A DNA stretch of 29,923 nucleotides, from contig CAUHCL010000014.1 in NCBI GenBank assembly GCA_959604655.1, positions 1-29,923 on the forward strand, given 5' to 3'. Positions 26,034 through 29,923 of this stretch are shown here, piece by piece. Below the pieces are notes generated by a model. The model saw only the letters and a list, made by a program, of their open reading frames with translations, did no database searches and was not told the origin of the DNA. A program made the translations under genes and the position numbers. The DNA is from an uncultured Alistipes sp. Its GTDB lineage: Bacteria; Bacteroidota; Bacteroidia; Bacteroidales; Rikenellaceae. Positions within the stretch are counted from its first letter, which is position 1; each line of letters starts with the position of its first letter.

Positions 26034-27437
26034 ATGATATACATCTTCTTCGCCATGTGGCTGGCCGCCGGCGCCGCCACCTTCTTCGCCCCCGGCAGAC
26101 GCACGGTGCACCTGCTCTGCGGACTCTATATGGGCGTGCACGCCGCATTCGCCGCCCGCCTGCTCTTCGGCGGCACGTTCCTCTCGACCTCGGGCGCATT
26201 CTTCACCTTCGACGAGGCAGGAACGGCGTTCTACATCCTTATGGTCGTGGTGGCGGCGTTCGTGTTCCTGCACTCGCAGGAGTACCTGCGCGACGACGGC
26301 ATAACGGCCTACCGCACCTACTTCGCGCTGCTCATGCTGCTCACGACAGCCATCACGGGCGTATACTTCGCCAACAACATAGCCGTCACGTGGATCCTGC
26401 TGGAGACCACCACCCTGTGCGGCGCGGGAATCATCTACCACCGCCACTCGGAAGCGGCTCTGGAGGCCACGTGGAAGTATCTGTTCGTATGCTCGACGGG
26501 CATCGCCATAGCCTATCTGGGAATCCTGCTGCTGAGTGCCGCGGCGGCCAACCGCTCGCTCGGCTACGACGAACTGCGGATGCTCATCGCCGAGGGCAAC
26601 CCGCTCTACCTGAAAACGGCGTTCCTGCTCATACTGACGGGATACAGCTGCAAGATGGAGATATTCCCGCTCTACACCATCGGCGTCGACGCCAACTTCG
26701 CCGCGCCCGCACCCGCCTCGGCCATGATATCCACGGGACTGGTGAACGCGGGCTTTCTGGCCATATTCCGCGTTTACAAGCTGTTCGCCTCGACCGAGGT
26801 GTTCCCGTGGGTGCGCCACGTGCTGCTCATCATCGGCGTGCTGAGCCTCTCGGTGGGCGCGCTGTTCCTGCGACGCACCAACAACTACAAGCGTTTCCTG
26901 TCTTACTCCACCGTCGAGAACATGGGCATAGCCGCCATAGGTCTGGGCATAGGAGGCATAGGCGTGTGGGCGGCCGTGTTCCACGTGATGTGCCACACGC
27001 TCATCAAGAGCAGCCTTTTCCTGCAAATAGCCGTCGTGCGCCAGGTCTACAACGGTTACCGCATAAACCGCATAGGCGACTACATCAACATCAACAAGGT
27101 GGGCGCCATAGGTCTGCTGGCGGGCATGGTCGTGGTGCTGGCATTCCCGCCCTCGCCGCTGTTCGTGTCGGAGCTGATGATCCTCTCGCAGACCATCGCC
27201 TCGACGGGGTGGTGGCTCGCAGCCGTGATGGTGCTGCTGCTCTGCATCGTCATCTATTCGATCTGCTACCGCGTGATAAAGCTCTGCTACCAGCCCAACC
27301 AGGACGAGCTGCACCTTTCGAAGATCAACCGACGACTCTCGTACGGAGCGCTCACGCTGCTCGTGGCCGCCATAGTGCTCGGCCTCTGGCAGCCCGCGCC
27401 GCTGCGGATGCTCATCGACCGAATAGCAACCCTTTAA
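26034..27437 (+). CDS. Second antiporter-like subunit (HyfF-like) of the Ehr-type complex
   Basis: A 467-residue inner-membrane protein of about 13-14 helices, related to HyfF and NuoN/NuoM-type subunits. Glu124 (TWILLETTTL) and Lys207 (GYSCKMEIFPLY) occupy the usual pumping positions. The segment after Lys207 is degenerate: the usual LPxAHxxAP is replaced by IGVDANFAAPAPASAMIS, and the next helix lacks a lysine (STGLVNAGF). This channel may be partly modified compared with the first antiporter-like subunit. It starts six bases after the HyfE-like gene. It would be EhrD. Confidence 0.9.
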   Translation: MIYIFFAMWLAAGAATFFAPGRRTVHLLCGLYMGVHAAFAARLLFGGTFLSTSGAFFTFDEAGTAFYILMVVVAAFVFLHSQEYLRDDGITAYRTYFALLMLLTTAITGVYFANNIAVTWILLETTTLCGAGIIYHRHSEAALEATWKYLFVCSTGIAIAYLGILLLSAAAANRSLGYDELRMLIAEGNPLYLKTAFLLILTGYSCKMEIFPLYTIGVDANFAAPAPASAMISTGLVNAGFLAIFRVYKLFASTEVFPWVRHVLLIIGVLSLSVGALFLRRTNNYKRFLSYSTVENMGIAAIGLGIGGIGVWAAVFHVMCHTLIKSSLFLQIAVVRQVYNGYRINRIGDYININKVGAIGLLAGMVVVLAFPPSPLFVSELMILSQTIASTGWWLAAVMVLLLCIVIYSICYRVIKLCYQPNQDELHLSKINRRLSYGALTLLVAAIVLGLWQPAPLRMLIDRIATL

Positions 27438-27448
27438 GCCGTCAAGCC

Positions 27449-28960
27449 ATGAACTACCATATAACAGACAACTTTTCGCGCGCCGTAGCGCTGAAGGAGA
27501 TACCCACGGTCGATTACGCCGCGCTGTACGACGATCTGCGCGAGCGGCTGAAGCAGGAGCGCTACCACGTGGCGCACTACTTCGCACTGCCCGACGGCTC
27601 GCTGCTGCGGTTCTACATCGTCCTGCTCGACGACCAGGAGCACCGCATAATGCTCGCCTCGTTCACGATGGACTATTACGACGACACGGCGCTGCCGTCG
27701 CTCACGGCGCTGCACCCCGCCCTGCATCCGTTCGAGCGCGAGATAGCCGAACTCTACGACGTGGAGTTCGACTCCATGCCGTGGAACAAGCCCCTGCGCT
27801 TCCCCTTCGACCGCCGCAACCGCAACTCGACCATCGACAACTACCCCTTCTACACCATCGAGGGCGATTCGCTCCACGAGGTGAACGTGGGACCCATACA
27901 CGCGGGCATCATCGAGCCAGGGGCATTCCGTTTCATCTGCAACGGCGAGAACGTGCTGCATCTGGAGATCGCGCTCGGATACCAGCACCGCGGCGTCGAA
28001 CATCAGTTCGCCGCCACCGACAACCGCCTGCGCCAGACCCTGCTCGCCGAATCGGTGGCGGGCGACAGCGCGGTATCGCATGCCTCGGCGTTCGTGGCGG
28101 CCATGGAGAAACTCGCCGACCGCAAGGCCGACGACCGTCTGGCCACGGAACGCGCCATAGCGGCCGAGCTGGAACGCATGGCCATGCACATTGCCGACAC
28201 GGGAGCCTTGTCGATGGATGTGGGCTACCAGCTGGGGCAGGTGGCGTGCGAGGCGCTGCGAACCATGACCATAAACACCACGCAGGCCTGGTGCGGAAAC
28301 CGTTTCGGCAAGGGACTGATACGTCCGTTCGGCACCAACAAGCCGCTGACGGCAGAAAAGGCCGCCATGATACGCCGCAACGTGGCCGAGATACGCCGCC
28401 GTTACGACGAGGTGCGGCAGGATATAAAGAGCTCCCCCACCCTGCTGGCGCGCTACGAGCAGTGCGGCGTGGTGCCGCGCGCCGACATGCTGCGCATAGG
28501 AGGCGTGGGAATGGCGGCCCGCGCGAGCGGAGTGGCCCGCGACATACGCGCGTCGCACCCCACGGGGGTATACGCCTCGATCGCCCACGAGAGCATGGTG
28601 AAGCGTCACGGCGATGTGATGGCGCGACTCATGGTCCGCTGCCGCGAGGTATTGCAGTCGGCCGATCTGATCGAACGCCTGCTGGCCGATTTCACACCCG
28701 CACCCGATCCGTCACGCCCCGACTACGAGGCCGCTTTGGCACCCGCCTCGCTCGCCGTGGGACTCGTGGAGGGATGGCGCGGCGAGATATGCCACGTGGC
28801 CGTGACCGACGACGAGGGACGCATCGCAGCATACAAGATAAAGGATCCGTCGGTGCACAACTGGCTGGCACTGGCGATCGCCGTGCGGGGCGAGGGCATA
28901 TCCGACTTCCCGATATGCAACAAGAGTTTCAACCTCTCGTACTGCGGCCACGATTTGTAA
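27449..28960 (+). CDS. NuoC-NuoD-like large subunit without NiFe ligands (HyfG/EhrL-like)
   Basis: A 503-residue cytoplasmic-side protein. The N-terminal NuoC-like domain covers about 1-145 (HPFEREIAELYDVEFD), and the NuoD/hydrogenase large-subunit domain about 146-503, starting VGPIHAGIIEPG (His151). In group 4 hydrogenases the first NiFe motif is RxCGxC; here residues 202-207 are SVAGDS, with no cysteine. The C-terminal DPCxxC is replaced by the end SFNLSYCGHDL, with only an out-of-register Cys499. It therefore cannot hold a NiFe centre. The residues matching the quinone-site Asp-Tyr of complex I are also absent. The frame is open far upstream through the HyfF-like gene, but the ATG at 27449, 11 bases after that stop, gives the correct protein. 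Confidence 0.93.
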   Translation: MNYHITDNFSRAVALKEIPTVDYAALYDDLRERLKQERYHVAHYFALPDGSLLRFYIVLLDDQEHRIMLASFTMDYYDDTALPSLTALHPALHPFEREIAELYDVEFDSMPWNKPLRFPFDRRNRNSTIDNYPFYTIEGDSLHEVNVGPIHAGIIEPGAFRFICNGENVLHLEIALGYQHRGVEHQFAATDNRLRQTLLAESVAGDSAVSHASAFVAAMEKLADRKADDRLATERAIAAELERMAMHIADTGALSMDVGYQLGQVACEALRTMTINTTQAWCGNRFGKGLIRPFGTNKPLTAEKAAMIRRNVAEIRRRYDEVRQDIKSSPTLLARYEQCGVVPRADMLRIGGVGMAARASGVARDIRASHPTGVYASIAHESMVKRHGDVMARLMVRCREVLQSADLIERLLADFTPAPDPSRPDYEAALAPASLAVGLVEGWRGEICHVAVTDDEGRIAAYKIKDPSVHNWLALAIAVRGEGISDFPICNKSFNLSYCGHDL

Positions 28961-28965
28961 GAAGC

Positions 28966-28985
28966 GAGCCGCCGCAAAACGGCTC
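28966..28985 (+). other. Small intercistronic hairpin
   Basis: GAGCCG (28966-28971) and CGGCTC (28980-28985) with an 8-base loop, in the largest gap of the operon (54 bases) just after the large-subunit stop. There is no T tract, so it is not a terminator. It may influence the ratio of large to small subunit. Confidence 0.3.
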
Positions 28986-29014
28986 CGAAACCAAGATTTA
29001 ACGAACGAAGCATC

Positions 29015-29776
29015 ATGATACTGCCGAAGATAAAAGTGTTGCGCAGCCACGGCCTGCAATACATACCCGACCTCAACGCCGTGGAGCTGACAGAGGAGTT
29101 CCGCGGGCGTCCCGTGCTCACCGCCACCGACGACATGTCCGACGCGGAGGCCGCCGCCGCGCTATGCCCCACGGGGGCCATCCGCACGGCGCCCTTCACG
29201 CTCGACATGGGCCGCTGCCTCTTCTGCGGCGAATGCGCCCTGCGCGCCCCGCGCAACATACGGTTCACCAACGACTACAAGATCGGGTCTGCCGACCGCG
29301 AGGCTCTCGTGGTCCGCGTCGGCGACGAAGCGGTCGATTTCCATGCCGAGAAGGTGCGACCCGAGATTCCGCGGCTGTTCAACCGCATACTCCGTCTGCG
29401 TCAGGTATCGGCGGGCGGCGACGCGTCGGTGGAGATGGAGCTGAATGCCACGGGGAACGTCAATTTCGATTTCGGGCGCTACGGAGTGGAGTTCACCGCC
29501 TCGCCGCGTCATGCCGACGGAGTGGTCGTGACGGGTCCCGTCACCGCGAGCATGGCCGAGCCGTTGCAGATATGCTACGATGCCGTGCCCGATCCCAAAG
29601 TCCTTATCGTCTGCGGATCAGAGGCCTGCTCGGGAGGTCTGTACGCCGACAGCCGTGCCGTCGACCGCTCGTTCTTCAATCGTCATCACGTCGATCTGTG
29701 GCTCCCGGGAGCGCCCACGCACCCCATGACGTTCATCGACGCCGTGATGAATCTCGTGGGGCTGAAAAAACGTTAG
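29015..29776 (+). CDS. Ferredoxin-NuoB-like fusion subunit lacking the N2-type cluster (EhrS-like)
   Basis: A 253-residue protein. Residues about 40-85 are ferredoxin-like. Cys51 (CPTGAI) with Cys68, Cys71 and Cys74 (CLFCGEC) supply one complete [4Fe-4S] set. The CxxCxxC of the first motif and the last Cys of the second (now Ala78-Pro79) are gone, so the second cluster is lost as a unit. Residues about 150-253 match the NuoB/HycG small subunit (SPRHADGVVVTGPVT at 163-177). Its cluster ligands are missing: the CNGC segment is deleted before FGRYGVEF, the usual CACSGG reads EACSGG (Glu203), and PGCP reads PGAP (Ala233). Last gene of the operon. It fuses what are two proteins in Hyf/Hyc (H and I, or F and G). 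Confidence 0.9.
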   Translation: MILPKIKVLRSHGLQYIPDLNAVELTEEFRGRPVLTATDDMSDAEAAAALCPTGAIRTAPFTLDMGRCLFCGECALRAPRNIRFTNDYKIGSADREALVVRVGDEAVDFHAEKVRPEIPRLFNRILRLRQVSAGGDASVEMELNATGNVNFDFGRYGVEFTASPRHADGVVVTGPVTASMAEPLQICYDAVPDPKVLIVCGSEACSGGLYADSRAVDRSFFNRHHVDLWLPGAPTHPMTFIDAVMNLVGLKKR

Positions 29777-29874
29777 GCCGACACAGCTGCCGTCAAGGCA
29801 ATGCCGATCATCGCATGCGTTAGGCGAACTTCACGGTTCGAAGAGTAGCAGACGGACGATCTCGGGTAAAATTT

Positions 29875-29923
29875 ATCTTCGGCGGCTGCGGGGGTCGCGC
29901 TTTATGCGCGAGCCGCCGAAGAT
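29875..29923. repeat. Palindromic intergenic repeat, copy B (49 bp)
   Basis: Outer arms ATCTTCGGCGGCT (29875-29887) and AGCCGCCGAAGAT (29911-29923) are identical to those at 19236-19285. The interior is GCGGGGGT, then an inner hairpin CGCGC/GCGCG with loop TTTAT (29896-29910). The window ends exactly on the last base of the right arm. It lies about 100 bases after the end of the membrane-complex operon. Confidence 0.85.

Noticed and set aside
27449..29776. Hydrogenase-4 or formate hydrogenlyase large and small subunits
   Set aside because: The fold and gene order fit, but the NiFe cysteines and the proximal-cluster ligands are absent, so no hydrogenase activity should be claimed.
29771..29825. 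Direct repeat CGTTAGGC at 29771-29778 and 29818-29825 as a possible attachment site
   Set aside because: Eight bases is within chance expectation, and no integrase or mobile gene is present.

Overview
The window looks like a GC-rich member of the Bacteroidota, most likely Alistipes or a close Rikenellaceae relative. Three things point there. The recognisable promoters are of the Bacteroidota type (TAnnTTTG, sometimes with TTTG about 19-20 bases upstream), and most genes lack a good Shine-Dalgarno site. The gene families are typical of gut Bacteroidales: OMP_b-brl/CarboxypepD_reg outer-membrane barrel, DUF4890/Spy-like protein, DUF4834-like protein, LytS/LytTR pair, GH20, GH43 and lipoprotein M3 peptidases. 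Codon use is strongly G/C in third positions. The genus call is inference.

Layout. 1-2340: a small exported barrel-like protein (+) faces the glycolytic gene gap (-), each with its own terminator. 2443-4558: on the minus strand, a small DUF4834-like membrane protein followed by an MlaE/MlaF-type lipid ABC transporter pair. 4612-9112: purB (+), then a GH20 beta-hexosaminidase (-) divergent from mazG (+). 9145-12033: a strongly structured intergenic element, a gamma-class carbonic anhydrase-like protein, and an overlapping LytS-type kinase/LytTR regulator pair. 12099-15956: a periplasmic Spy-like protein and a 970-residue outer-membrane barrel protein with a long folded 5' leader. 15972-21565: on the minus strand, a GH43 enzyme and two tandem M3 (Dcp/oligopeptidase-like) lipoproteins. 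21748-29776: rsmE followed by a tight six-gene operon for a membrane complex related to complex I and group 4 hydrogenases.

The six-gene operon is the most interesting part. Its order is antiporter-like subunit, NuoH-like, HyfE/NuoK-like, second antiporter-like subunit, NuoC-NuoD-like large subunit, and a ferredoxin-NuoB-like fusion. The large subunit has lost both cysteine motifs that hold the NiFe centre. The small subunit has lost all ligands of the proximal (N2-type) [4Fe-4S] cluster but keeps exactly the four cysteines needed for one ferredoxin-type cluster. The lysines and glutamates for ion pumping in the first antiporter-like subunit are intact. It is therefore not a hydrogenase. It resembles the poorly understood Ehr (energy-converting-hydrogenase-related) complexes, in a form with an apparently broken electron path.

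A roughly 50-bp palindromic element occurs twice (19236-19285 and at the right edge, 29875-29923), with invariant outer arms and a variable inner hairpin. I saw no tRNA, rRNA, CRISPR array, transposase or phage gene.
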